NCBI RefSeq assembly: GCF_001425835.1
Contig: NZ_LMDP01000002.1
Span: 466,828 to 530,827, forward strand
Origin: Afipia sp. Root123D2
GTDB taxonomy: Bacteria; Pseudomonadota; Alphaproteobacteria; Rhizobiales; Xanthobacteraceae
Length of the DNA: 64,000 nt
Direction of reading: 5' to 3'
Shown here: one piece after another, positions 1-8,068 of the stretch
Layout: each line of letters begins with the position of its first letter
How positions within the stretch are numbered: position 1 is the stretch's first letter
The notes under the pieces: model-generated
What the model saw: only the letters and a program-made list of their open reading frames with translations
Told to the model about the DNA's origin: nothing
Databases searched by the model: none
Position numbers and translations under genes: made by a program

Positions 1-1145
1 CGGTTGCGCAGGCATTGACCGGCGCCAATACGGCCGTGATCTACGCAACCGGATCCATCATCGGCGCGACGCTGGCACCGAGCATCTCCTGGGCGACGCT
101 GCCGCTGTCGATCTACGTCCTCGGCCTTGCTTGCGGAACGCTACCGACCGGCATGGTCGCCCGCGCTTACGGCCGGCGCATCGCCTTCATCATTGGTTCG
201 GGATGCGGCGCGTTGTGCGGGCTACTTGCCGCGTACGCCATTCTCCTGGGGTCGTTCTCCCTGTTCAGTGTCGCAACGTTCCTCGGCGGCATCTATGGCG
301 CGGTGTCGCAGTCCTATCGTTTCGCCGCAGCCGATGGCGCCAGCCTTGGATATCGCCCGAAGGCGATCTCATGGGTGCTGGCGGGCGGGATCTTCGCCGC
401 GTTACTCGGTCCGCAGCTTGTGCAGTGGACGATGGATTTCTGGCCGCCTTATCTGTTTGCCGTGAGTTTCCTCGCGCAGACGGTCGTTGCGCTGATCGCG
501 ATGGCGGTGCTTGCCACTGTCGATGCGCCGAAGCCGGCGGCGGCTGACTTTAGCAGCGGGCGGCCGCTACTCGAGATCGTCCGCCAGCGCAGTTTCATCG
601 CCGCGGCGCTCTGCGGCACGGTGGCCTACACCATGATGAACCTGCTGATGACCTCCGCGCCGCTGGCGATGAAGTTCTGCGGCCTGACGATCAGCGATTC
701 AAACTTCGGCATTCAATGGCACATCATCGCGATGTACGCCCCGAGCTTCTTCACCGGCTCGCTGATCGCACGCTTCGGCGCGCCGGTCGTGGTGGCGGCG
801 GGGCTCTTGCTGGAGGCGCTGGCGGCGGTGATCGGACTATCCGGTATCTCGGTTGCGCACTTCTGGGGAACGCTGATCATGGTCGGCCTCGGCTGGAATT
901 TCAGCTTCATCGGCGCTTCAGCGCTGGTGCTCGAAACCCATCGGCCGCAGGAACGCAACAAGGTTCAGGCCTTCAACGACTTCCTGGTGTTCGGAACGAT
1001 GGCGATCGGTTCGTTTTTGTCCGGGCAATTGCTGGCCCATTATGGCTGGTCGGTGGTCAACAGCGTGGTGTTTCCGCCGGTCGCGGTTGCGCTGGTGTGC
1101 CTCGCGCTCGCCAGCCTGGCACAACGGCGCGCCAAGATAGCCTGA
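1..1145 (+). CDS. MFS transporter (5'-truncated by window start)
   Basis: The frame is open from the first bases, so the true start lies before the window; about 380 residues are visible against roughly 400 for a usual major facilitator. The protein is almost wholly hydrophobic with about eleven visible membrane segments. A short basic loop (VARAYGRR, near residue 55) sits where MFS proteins carry the loop 2-3 motif. It is an inner-membrane secondary transporter; the substrate cannot be read from sequence. It ends 18 bases before the convergent glycosyltransferase gene. Family call is firm, substrate unknown. Confidence 0.8.
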   Translation, partial: VAQALTGANTAVIYATGSIIGATLAPSISWATLPLSIYVLGLACGTLPTGMVARAYGRRIAFIIGSGCGALCGLLAAYAILLGSFSLFSVATFLGGIYGAVSQSYRFAAADGASLGYRPKAISWVLAGGIFAALLGPQLVQWTMDFWPPYLFAVSFLAQTVVALIAMAVLATVDAPKPAAADFSSGRPLLEIVRQRSFIAAALCGTVAYTMMNLLMTSAPLAMKFCGLTISDSNFGIQWHIIAMYAPSFFTGSLIARFGAPVVVAAGLLLEALAAVIGLSGISVAHFWGTLIMVGLGWNFSFIGASALVLETHRPQERNKVQAFNDFLVFGTMAIGSFLSGQLLAHYGWSVVNSVVFPPVAVALVCLALASLAQRRAKIA

Positions 1146-1163
1146 GCTCAAGACAGCCTTAAT

Positions 1164-2675
1164 TTATTGAGCTTTCGGCCGCACCACGGCCCAACCGATC
1201 CGCAGCAACGGCAGGCGTCCGTTGACCAGGCGCTCGAACGCGCGCGGCACTTCGGGAACGATGCCCGGAAAACGTTTGAGGATATCCGCGGGCGGCGTGC
1301 CCGCCGTATCCTCGGCGCGCCACACCACAAGGCCGCCGGTCTGATTGAATTTTTCGGGCGTCAGCCATGGCGTCTCGGCGGGTGTGGCATCGAAGAAGAC
1401 ATGAGGCCGGCTTGGCGCGGCGAAGCCGATCAACTCGACCAGCCGGCGATCACCTGCGACGGCCTGTAGCGGCTGGTTGACGCGGCGCTGGTAGCTGTCA
1501 CCGAAAAACCGACCGATGTCGGTCGCCGGCAATGCCGTCCTGACTTCTGCGCCACCCGCCCACGGCTGAATCAGCGCGGCTGCCAGCACCACCGCCGTCG
1601 GCGCCAGAATCAGGAACAGCCAGATCGAACGCAGGACCTGCTGGCGCCGGAGATAGATCAGGTCGCCCGCAGCGACGATTACCGCCAGGCCGGGCATCAC
1701 CAGCGTCACGCCATCACCACCGAATACCCGGCTATGCCCCAACGCCGCACCGAGCAGGCTCAGGACCAATGCCGGCGCGCAGGCGAACACATAGACGAAA
1801 TTGCGCGCGAACGGATCGACCGGCGGACGGAAGATAGTGGGTGCGTCCTCCGGCTTGCGGTTGAGCGCACGCGAATTGAAGATCAGCAGCAGCGCGATGC
1901 CGGCCAGCGCCATCAGCAATCCGCCAAACAACACGCCCCACGACAGGAACCGATCGCCCAGCGCACCGGCCGCGGGCAATTGCGGAAGCGTGACCGCACC
2001 GGCTCTCACAGCCCAGATCGCATAGGGCAGCGCGAGCACCGCAATGACCATCGCGCCGAGCAGCGGATCGAACGACATCAGAGTCGCGCGACCTTGTTTC
2101 GTGGCAAGGGCGAAACCGATCAGAATCAGCAACAATGGAATCGCCGCATGCGTGGTGAGAAGCAGAAGCCCGATCTCGATTGACAGTGCGAACCACGCGT
2201 TACGCCGGCCCTGCCCCATCACCCGCCAGCTATGCAGCAAGGTGAGGGCCCACAGCGGCCGCGCCAGTACTTCGGGCCCGAATTCAACGCCGGGGAAACT
2301 GAACACCGTGATGGTCGCGGTCAGCATCACCGCAAGCACCGCCTGCTGTCCGCCGACAATGGCGCGCCCGAGCGTAAACACGGCCCACAGCGTCACGACA
2401 AAGCAGGCCTGCGACAGCAGATAGACGCCGACGACGTGATTGCCGGCGAGACGGAAGGCAATGTCGGCGAGCCAGAACGCGAACGGCGGCCCCTGCATGG
2501 TGCCGACCTGATATTCGCGACCAAAAGCGAGGACCGACGCCATGTTGCCGGGAGGGCTGCCATAAAACAGCATCGGCACAATGAACCACAGCGCCGCCTG
2601 CAGCAGCACAGCGATCCAGAAGGTCAGCCGCGGGCGGGCGCGGACCAGTTCAACGATCAGGGATGTGAAGCGCAT
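1164..2675 (-). CDS. GT39/ArnT-like integral membrane glycosyltransferase
   Basis: A 503-residue polytopic membrane protein with about ten hydrophobic segments. A first periplasmic loop (residues ~45-75) contains an acidic/aromatic stretch followed by GPPFAFWL, which resembles the HPP-type motif of the PMT_2/ArnT (GT39/GT83) family. Such enzymes move a sugar from a polyprenyl-phosphate carrier to a lipid, glycan or protein on the periplasmic side. The C-terminal ~120 residues form a soluble domain, as in ArnT-like proteins. It lies 63 bases downstream of rnhB on the same strand and may be read through from it. Acceptor and donor cannot be told. Confidence 0.7.
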   Translation of the reverse strand: MRFTSLIVELVRARPRLTFWIAVLLQAALWFIVPMLFYGSPPGNMASVLAFGREYQVGTMQGPPFAFWLADIAFRLAGNHVVGVYLLSQACFVVTLWAVFTLGRAIVGGQQAVLAVMLTATITVFSFPGVEFGPEVLARPLWALTLLHSWRVMGQGRRNAWFALSIEIGLLLLTTHAAIPLLLILIGFALATKQGRATLMSFDPLLGAMVIAVLALPYAIWAVRAGAVTLPQLPAAGALGDRFLSWGVLFGGLLMALAGIALLLIFNSRALNRKPEDAPTIFRPPVDPFARNFVYVFACAPALVLSLLGAALGHSRVFGGDGVTLVMPGLAVIVAAGDLIYLRRQQVLRSIWLFLILAPTAVVLAAALIQPWAGGAEVRTALPATDIGRFFGDSYQRRVNQPLQAVAGDRRLVELIGFAAPSRPHVFFDATPAETPWLTPEKFNQTGGLVVWRAEDTAGTPPADILKRFPGIVPEVPRAFERLVNGRLPLLRIGWAVVRPKAQ

Positions 2676-2738
2676 GAATCGGATGAACCGGCTGGACGAC
2701 GGACGAGCCCGCTCCGTTTGATAAAGCGCGGTGGCCGA

Positions 2739-3500
2739 TCAGGCAACTCGGGCGGATGATTCCGCTGTGAACCCCGCATCCGCCATGCCGGCATCCTCGC
2801 CTATAACATTGATATCCGACGTCCCATGCTTGAGATGCGCCGCTGCGACCGGCGCGAAGAAACGGCGATGATGAATGGTCGGACCAAGCCGATCCAGAGC
2901 GGCGAGATGCGCGGGCACGCCGTAGCCCATATGACTGTCGAAACCGTAGCCGGGGTGCTCGAGCGCCAAACGGCACATCAGACGGTCGCGCGACACCTTG
3001 GCGACGATCGACGCCGCCGCGATTGAGGAAATAATGCCGTCGCCGCCGATCACGGCCTCGCAGCCGCAGGCAACCTCGATCCGGTCGCGACCATCGACGA
3101 ATACGTGCTTCGGCGCCTCGGGCAGCGCCTGGACCGCACGCGCCAGCGCCCACAGTGACGCGCGCAAGATGTTATCGCGCTCGATCCGTGACGGCGGCGC
3201 GGCAGCAACCGCGACCAGAGACGTGGCGCAAATTTCCTCGAACAGTTCCTCCCGGCGCCCGCGCGTCAATCGCTTCGAATCGTCGAGGCCTTTGGGAATC
3301 CGCTTCGGATCGAGGATGACCGCAGCCGCGACCACCGGCCCCGCCAGCGGTCCGCGTCCGACCTCGTCGCAGCCGGCGACCGGCCACACGCCATTTTTTA
3401 TCAGCGCGCGCTCGCGCCGGAAACTCGGCGGCGTGGCGGTAATGGCGCCATGTGCGGCTTTCGGCGTGCGCGGAACCGGTGATGACTTGTCGCGAATCAT
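2739..3500 (-). CDS. rnhB: Ribonuclease HII
   Basis: RNase HII cleaves the RNA strand of RNA-DNA hybrids and starts removal of misincorporated ribonucleotides. The 253-residue protein has the family hallmark [12 protein letters not shown] (residues ~45-56, with the first two catalytic acids), the VDGRD stretch (~135) and SIVAKVSRD followed by [10 protein letters not shown] (~160-190). An N-terminal extension of about 40 basic residues precedes the catalytic core, and the C-terminus runs on about 30 residues. The start is the ATG at 3500; no strong ribosome site is seen, so a shorter start is possible. It lies 52 bases after the VOC gene, in the same direction. Confidence 0.93.
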   Translation of the reverse strand: MIRDKSSPVPRTPKAAHGAITATPPSFRRERALIKNGVWPVAGCDEVGRGPLAGPVVAAAVILDPKRIPKGLDDSKRLTRGRREELFEEICATSLVAVAAAPPSRIERDNILRASLWALARAVQALPEAPKHVFVDGRDRIEVACGCEAVIGGDGIISSIAAASIVAKVSRDRLMCRLALEHPGYGFDSHMGYGVPAHLAALDRLGPTIHHRRFFAPVAAAHLKHGTSDINVIGEDAGMADAGFTAESSARVA

Positions 3501-3552
3501 GGGGCGATGCTGCGGGCTGAGGCCGACCCGCGCAACCGGAAATCCCCGCTAT

Positions 3553-4008
3553 TCAGTCCGCCAGATGAACGAGATTGTCCGCGCCGACCTCGATGCCGGG
3601 CGCGACCACCGCCTCCCATGGATGGCCGTCGGGATCGGCGAAATAACCGGAATATCCGCCGTAGCCGGTCCGATGCGCCGCTTTCAGCAACGCCGCCCCC
3701 TGCGCGACCGCGAATGCGAGGACCGCATCCACCTCGGCTTCGTTGCGGCAGTTCCATGCCAGGGTGACGCCGCGAAACGCCGCCGGCTGCGGCTGGCTGG
3801 CAATTGCAGCGTCCGCAGCGAGTTTGTCCCACGGATAGAGCGCGAGGACCGCTCCTCCGGTGTCGAAGAACGCGACCTCGTCGCCCGTCACACGGAGTTT
3901 TCGCGTAAATCCGAGCGCTTCATAGAACGCGATGCTTCTGCGCATGTATTCGACGCCCAGCGTCAGGACCGTGAATCGGGCCACCGGCTTTTGCAACGGG
4001 TCACTCAT
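3553..4008 (-). CDS. VOC-family (glyoxalase/bleomycin-resistance-like) protein
   Basis: A 151-residue single-domain vicinal-oxygen-chelate protein. It opens with the typical RFTVLTLGVEYMRRSIAFYEALGF pattern (strand, then a helix with FYE..LGF) and closes with GYGGYSGYFADPDGHPWE, where DPDGHPWE carries the C-terminal metal-ligand glutamate of the fold. The ATG at 4008 is chosen because AGGAGT sits 5 bases upstream; longer readings run into the neighbouring gene. The enzyme could be a dioxygenase, lyase or antibiotic-binding protein; the sequence does not say which. It follows the radical SAM gene after 20 bases and is probably cotranscribed with it. Confidence 0.8.
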   Translation of the reverse strand: MSDPLQKPVARFTVLTLGVEYMRRSIAFYEALGFTRKLRVTGDEVAFFDTGGAVLALYPWDKLAADAAIASQPQPAAFRGVTLAWNCRNEAEVDAVLAFAVAQGAALLKAAHRTGYGGYSGYFADPDGHPWEAVVAPGIEVGADNLVHLAD

Positions 4009-4028
4009 GGCAAACTCCTGACAGGTCC

Positions 4029-5183
4029 TTAGAACAGATCGAGTTGATCGCTGCCACGGGTCGGCTTGATGAAATGGGCCGTCGTCAGTTTCGAGCGGCG
4101 CTTGTTGAGGCCGAGCCGATCGCAGGCGATCTCGAACCGCCGCCCGATCATCCAGGCCATAGGTCCTGTGCCTTTCATCCGCGCTCCCCACTGCGAATCG
4201 TAGTCGCGGCCGCCGCGCATGTCGCGGATCAGCGTGAACACATGGCGATAGCGATCGGGATAATTCGCCATCAGCCATTCGCGGAACAGGTCGCGCACCT
4301 CCAGCGGAAGACGCAGCAGCACGTAGCTCGCCTCCTTTACTCCCGCGTGGGCGGCGGCATCGAGGATGCGTTCGATCTCGGAATCGTTGAGCGCCGGAAT
4401 CACCGGCGCAACCATGACCGTTGCAGGAATACCGGCATCGGCCAACTGGCGCAGCGCTTCGAGACGCTTCGGCGGCGTCGAGGCACGCGGCTCCATGGTG
4501 CGTGCCAGCTTCGGATCGAGCGACGTTACCGAGATCGCCACCTTGGCGAGATTTCGCTTGGCCATTCGCGCCAGAATATCGATATCGCGGGTCACCAGCG
4601 CCGATTTGGTAACGATGCCGACCGGATGCGATGTTTTCTCCAGCACCTCGAGAATGCCGCGCATGATTTTGCGCTCGCGCTCGATCGGCTGATACGGATC
4701 GGTGTTGGTGCCGATCGCGATCATGCGCGGCTCGTAGCCCGGCGCCGCCAGTTCCTTTTCAAGAAGTTCGGGGGCATCCGGCTTCGCAAACAACGTGGTT
4801 TCGAAATCCAGTCCCGGCGACAGCCCGAGATAGGCGTGGGTCGGACGCGCGAAACAGTAGACGCAGCCGTGCTCACAACCGCGATAGGGATTGATCGAAC
4901 GGTCGAAACCGATATCGGGCGATTCGTTGCGGGTAATGACCTTGCGCGCGGTATCGAGCCCAACCGTGGTCTTGAACGGCGGAAGTTCGTCGAGACTCTG
5001 CCAGCCGTCGTCGAAGGCGACCTTGGCCTCGGCCTCGTAACGCCCGCTCGTATTGGATTGGGCTCCGCGACCGCGCCGCCGCTCCCGGTCGATCGCGATG
5101 CCTATATCGTCGAAGGCCTCGGCTTCTGCCGGGGCGGGCGGCACGGGAACTTCGTGCTTCAAGACATGCGCTGTTCTGCTCAT
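4029..5183 (-). CDS. PA0069/Rv2578c-family radical SAM protein (SplB-like)
   Basis: A 384-residue radical SAM protein of the COG1533 (spore photoproduct lyase-related) group. The cluster motif is GCEHGCVYC (CX3CX2C, near residue 105), followed by FARPTHAYLGLSPGLDFE, typical of the PA0069 family. No biochemical function is established for this family; the SplB likeness hints at DNA repair, which would fit the LexA-type box just upstream (5207-5221). A ~90-residue N-terminal region before the cluster is variable and basic. The ATG at 5183 lies only six bases after a plausible -10 element, so the transcript may be leaderless. Confidence 0.88.
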   Translation of the reverse strand: MSRTAHVLKHEVPVPPAPAEAEAFDDIGIAIDRERRRGRGAQSNTSGRYEAEAKVAFDDGWQSLDELPPFKTTVGLDTARKVITRNESPDIGFDRSINPYRGCEHGCVYCFARPTHAYLGLSPGLDFETTLFAKPDAPELLEKELAAPGYEPRMIAIGTNTDPYQPIERERKIMRGILEVLEKTSHPVGIVTKSALVTRDIDILARMAKRNLAKVAISVTSLDPKLARTMEPRASTPPKRLEALRQLADAGIPATVMVAPVIPALNDSEIERILDAAAHAGVKEASYVLLRLPLEVRDLFREWLMANYPDRYRHVFTLIRDMRGGRDYDSQWGARMKGTGPMAWMIGRRFEIACDRLGLNKRRSKLTTAHFIKPTRGSDQLDLF

Positions 5184-5189
5184 GATTCA

Positions 5190-5221
5190 AAGATAGCACG
5201 TCATTAGAACAAAACAAGAAC
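5190..5221 (-). promoter_or_regulatory. Promoter with overlapping LexA (SOS) box for the radical SAM gene
   Basis: Read on the minus strand, positions 5221-5207 are GTTCTTGTTTTGTTC. This is a perfect match to the alphaproteobacterial LexA operator GTTC-N7-GTTC. A candidate -35 (TTGTTT, 5217-5212) lies inside the box and is spaced 16 bases from a candidate -10 (TATCTT, 5195-5190). LexA bound here would block RNA polymerase. The other neighbour (DUF3551, plus strand, start 5309) is about 90 bases away and is less likely to be the target. Assignment is by consensus match only. Confidence 0.65.
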
Positions 5222-5308
5222 ATGAATTCCGGATTTCACAGGAGCCATCCCGGCGTTCCGGCGTTGGTTCTCCGTCCGCCACATCTAGAACTGGAAGGAG
5301 ATTGCGAC

Positions 5309-5641
5309 ATGCGCAAACTATTGATGACCGCCGCGGCCATCGGATTATCAGCCGCAGGGCTGGTTTCAGTCGCCTCGACTCCGGTTAAGGCTGGCCCGAT
5401 CTGTCTGACCGACAAGGAATCCTCGGGCACCTTCCAGAGCTGCGAATTCTACAGCTTCAGGGCTTGCCGCGCGTCACAGGACGGTGTGGGCGGCACGTGC
5501 GTTCGCAATCCGTACGGGGACGACGATGCCTATTCAGAGGGGCTGATGGGCGGCCCGGTCGTCGAATATGGGTCGAGCTACAACCGCTATGATGGCCCGA
5601 TCTATGGCGGCGGCTACGTCCGATGGTACCGCGCGTACTGA
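5309..5641 (+). CDS. DUF3551-type small secreted protein
   Basis: A 110-residue exported protein: basic N-terminus MRK, hydrophobic core, and a signal peptidase site near residue 30 (VKAGP). The mature part is rich in Gly, Tyr and Asp and contains paired cysteines (CLTDKE, SCEFYSFRACRAS, TCVRNPY), so disulfides in the periplasm are likely. This pattern matches DUF3551, a multi-copy family of Bradyrhizobium relatives with no known function. The ATG at 5309 follows GGAAGGAG at 5293-5300; an upstream in-frame start at 5222 lacks such a site and would bury the signal peptide. Confidence 0.75.
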   Translation: MRKLLMTAAAIGLSAAGLVSVASTPVKAGPICLTDKESSGTFQSCEFYSFRACRASQDGVGGTCVRNPYGDDDAYSEGLMGGPVVEYGSSYNRYDGPIYGGGYVRWYRAY

Positions 5642-5667
5642 CGGCGGCTGACAGAGATAAAGATACG

Positions 5668-5703
5668 GCGAATGGCGGCGCGTTGAGGCGGGCCGCCGTT
5701 CGC
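5668..5703. terminator. Hairpin downstream of the DUF3551 gene
   Basis: GCGAATGGCGGC (5668-5679) pairs with GCCGCCGTTCGC (5692-5703) with one G-T wobble and a 12-base loop. No U tract follows, so it may be a Rho-assisted or weak terminator, or only an mRNA-stabilising hairpin. Confidence 0.4.
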
Positions 5704-5800
5704 TGTCCTGCGATGCCGTTAATTGCGGCAGTGACGGGCTTTTTCACGCATTGTAAAGCGACTATTGCCGCGCACGGTCGTTCCCGTTACGCGTCATCCC

Positions 5801-6373
5801 ATGATCAGCGTCGTTATTCCCACTGAAGGCCTTGAGGCACCCGTGGTTGCCACCCTCGCAGCTCTAGTGCCCGGCGCCGCCGCCGGCGTCATTCGCGAGG
5901 TGACGCTGGTCGACCGCACTTCTGATGATGCGATCGCGCGTGTTGCCGATGTCGCCGGTTGTCATTTCCTGGCCTGCGGTGGGCTGTCGCGTGCCGCAGC
6001 CTTGGCCGCCGGCGCAAGACAGGCGCGGTCGGCATGGCTGATGTTCCTGCATCCCGGCGCCGTGCTCGATTCCGGCTGGATCGACGAGACCGCCCAGTTC
6101 ATTCAAAGCGTGTCACTCAGCGGGCATCAACTCGCCGGCGTGTTCCGCTACGCCCGCTCGCCCTACACCGGCAGCGAGTGGGGTGAGGGCTTCCGCCGAT
6201 TGTCGCGGATCATCGGCGGGCCGTCGGCGGATCAGGGATTGCTGATCGCCCGCGCGCATTACGATAGCCTGGGCGGCTATGCCGACGCGCGAAGCGCCGA
6301 GACCCGGCTGCTGTCGAAAATCGGCCGCAGCGGCCGCGCGATGCTGCGCACCCGGATTTTCGTTCCGGCGTAA
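5801..6373 (+). CDS. Small GT2-like glycosyltransferase
   Basis: A 190-residue protein beginning ISVVIPTEGLE, the first strand of a GT-A nucleotide-sugar fold, with LVDRTSDD at the position of the usual D-x-S/D segment. Later WLMFLHPGAVLDSGW replaces the usual DxD region: the metal-binding aspartates are not obvious, so catalysis is uncertain. It is shorter than most GT2 enzymes (230-350 residues) and lacks a membrane anchor. ATG at 5801 is chosen because it directly precedes the conserved first strand. It is monocistronic between the DUF3551 and MarR-GNAT genes. Confidence 0.65.
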   Translation: MISVVIPTEGLEAPVVATLAALVPGAAAGVIREVTLVDRTSDDAIARVADVAGCHFLACGGLSRAAALAAGARQARSAWLMFLHPGAVLDSGWIDETAQFIQSVSLSGHQLAGVFRYARSPYTGSEWGEGFRRLSRIIGGPSADQGLLIARAHYDSLGGYADARSAETRLLSKIGRSGRAMLRTRIFVPA

Positions 6374-6387
6374 GCAGTACGAATTAG

Positions 6388-6410
6388 TTGACTCAGTCAA
6401 CAATCGATTG
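6388..6410. promoter_or_regulatory. Candidate MarR-type operator
   Basis: TTGACTCAGTCAA (6388-6400) is a palindrome with six-base arms and one central base. It is followed directly by a second perfect palindrome, CAATCGATTG (6401-6410). The pair lies 39-61 bases before the MarR-GNAT start at 6449. MarR proteins bind such AT-rich dyads and usually repress their own gene, so self-regulation is the simplest reading. Confidence 0.5.
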
Positions 6411-6448
6411 AATGATCGTGTCGCCCGCTTGCGACGAGACTTCAATCG

Positions 6449-7387
6449 ATGCCTGCAAATCCCAACACCGACAACGATGCCCGGATCGCCGCGGTCCGGC
6501 GCTTCAACCGCTTCTATACCCGCAAGATCGGCGTGCTCGAGCAGCATCTTCTGCACAGCCCGTTTTCCCTGACCGAAGCGCGCGTGCTGTTCGAACTCGC
6601 GCATCGGGACCAAAGCACCGCCAGGGACATCGGTGCCGAACTCGGGCTCGATCCAGGCTACATGAGCCGCATCGTCCAGACCTTTCTCGATCGCGGCCTC
6701 ATCACGCGAAAACCGCTCGCCTCCGATCGCCGGCAATTTCAGCTCGCGCTGTCCGCCAAAGGTCGGCAGGCGTTCAGCCGCCTTGATCGCACATCGCACC
6801 GGGAGATCGGGGAGATGCTCGGCGCTCTCCCTTCCGGAAGCGAGCAACGCCTGATCGAGTCGATGACCTCCATCGAACGTCTGCTTGGGGATCCGCCATC
6901 TCGCCCTAAGACTGCCCTGCGCACCCATCAGCCCGGCGACATGGGCTGGATCGTCCAGCAGCACGGCCTGCTCTATGCCCGCGAATATGGGTGGGGCATG
7001 CCGTTCGAAGGACTGGCGGCCGATATCGTGGCGCAGTTCGTGAAGAATTTCGATCCGGCGCGGGAACGATGCTGGATCGCGCACATCGATGGCGTGCAGG
7101 TCGGCTCGGTGATGCTGGTCAGGCAATCCGACGAGGTGGCAAAGCTGCGCCTGCTGCTGATCGATCCGCAGGCGCGCGGCCTCGGCGTCGGCAAACGGCT
7201 GGTCGAGGAATGCATCGCCTTCGCGAGACAGTGCGGCTATCGCAAGATCACGCTATGGACCCAGAGCATCCTGGTCGCGGCACGGGGCATTTATCGCGGC
7301 GCCGGCTTTGTGCATATCGCCAGCGAGCCGCATTGCAGCTTCGGCCAGGATCTTGTCGGCGAGACTTGGGAACTGACGCTGAAGTGA
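6449..7387 (+). CDS. MarR-GNAT fusion: bifunctional regulator/N-acetyltransferase
   Basis: A 312-residue two-domain protein. Residues ~10-145 form a MarR winged helix (FYTRKIGVLEQHLL; LTEARVLFELAHRD; ARDIGAELGLDPGYMSRIVQTFLDRGLITRK, the recognition helix and wing). Residues ~150-312 form a GNAT acetyltransferase with the acetyl-CoA loop RGLGVGKRLVEE and the strand KITLWTQSILVAARGIYRGAGF. This fusion is common in Hyphomicrobiales. The substrate is unknown; the regulator part probably senses a ligand and controls its own gene through the dyad at 6388-6410. The start at 6449 has only a weak ribosome site (GAG at 6437). Confidence 0.85.
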   Translation: MPANPNTDNDARIAAVRRFNRFYTRKIGVLEQHLLHSPFSLTEARVLFELAHRDQSTARDIGAELGLDPGYMSRIVQTFLDRGLITRKPLASDRRQFQLALSAKGRQAFSRLDRTSHREIGEMLGALPSGSEQRLIESMTSIERLLGDPPSRPKTALRTHQPGDMGWIVQQHGLLYAREYGWGMPFEGLAADIVAQFVKNFDPARERCWIAHIDGVQVGSVMLVRQSDEVAKLRLLLIDPQARGLGVGKRLVEECIAFARQCGYRKITLWTQSILVAARGIYRGAGFVHIASEPHCSFGQDLVGETWELTLK

Positions 7388-7400
7388 CTCTATGTGGCGA

Positions 7401-7952
7401 TCAGTTCCTCGCCTTGCCGCGCTTCAGGTGCTCGTCCAGCCGCGGCATGATCTCGACGAAGTTGCACGGCCGTGTCCGGTAGTCGAGCTGATGGGCGAGA
7501 ATCCCGTCCCAGCCGTCACGGCAGGCGCCAGGCGACCCCGGCAGGCAGAAGATGAAGGTGGTGCCGGCGACGCCCGCGGTGGCACGGCTCTGAATGGTGG
7601 ATGCGCCGATCTTGGCATGACTGAGCATGTGGAATGCGATCGAAAATCCGTCCATCCGCTTTTCGAACAGCGGCTCCATCGCTTCCGGCGTGACGTCGCG
7701 GCCGGTGAAACCGGTGCCGCCGGTGGAGATGATGACATCGACGCCCGGGTCGGCGATCCATGATTTGACCTTCGCCTGAATCGCCTCGACGTCGTCAGTG
7801 ACGATGTCGCGCGCGGCGAGCTTGTGGCCGGCTGCGGTCAGGCGATCCACCAGCGTCGTGCCCGATTTGTCGTCGGCCAGCGAGCGCGAGTCGGAAATCG
7901 TCAGCACTGCGATGTTGAGCGGGATAAAAGGTTTGGAATCGCTGGTCGCCAT
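7401..7952 (-). CDS. moaB: Molybdenum cofactor biosynthesis protein B
   Basis: A 183-residue protein of the MoaB/Mog fold, which adenylylates molybdopterin before molybdate insertion (Mog activity) or has an unclear role (E. coli MoaB). Diagnostic stretches are NIAVLTISDSRS (residues ~13-24), ISTGGTGFTGRDVTPEA (~78-94, the MPT-binding loop) and FCLPGSPGACRDGW (~140). The length is typical. Its 3' end faces the MarR-GNAT gene with a 13-base gap. No other moa gene lies in the window. Confidence 0.9.
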   Translation of the reverse strand: MATSDSKPFIPLNIAVLTISDSRSLADDKSGTTLVDRLTAAGHKLAARDIVTDDVEAIQAKVKSWIADPGVDVIISTGGTGFTGRDVTPEAMEPLFEKRMDGFSIAFHMLSHAKIGASTIQSRATAGVAGTTFIFCLPGSPGACRDGWDGILAHQLDYRTRPCNFVEIMPRLDEHLKRGKARN

Positions 7953-7971
7953 CCGCCAATCCGTTTCTCGT

Positions 7972-8050
7972 CGTGGCCGGGCTGATCCCGGCCATCCACG
8001 TCCTCACCTGTATCACAAAGCGTGGATGCCCGGCACAAGGCCGGGCGCGA
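7972..8050. repeat. Two-hairpin palindromic repeat (family A)
   Basis: Positions 7972-8000 form a near-perfect hairpin around GGCCGGGCTGATCCCGGCC and 8021-8046 form a second one (GCCCGGCACAAGGCCGGGC), separated by 20 bases. Related copies occur at 49507-49597, 52435-52520, 56799-56902 and 61173-61352, with a remnant at 53146. The organisation recalls REP/BIME elements. It lies between moaB and the metallopeptidase gene. Confidence 0.7.
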
Positions 8051-8068
8051 CGGATTGGTGCGTCTCAC

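Noticed and set aside
3553-4278. A 241-residue version of the VOC protein
   Set aside because: The extra 90 residues overlap the radical SAM gene, have shadow composition, and the start at 4008 has AGGAGT.
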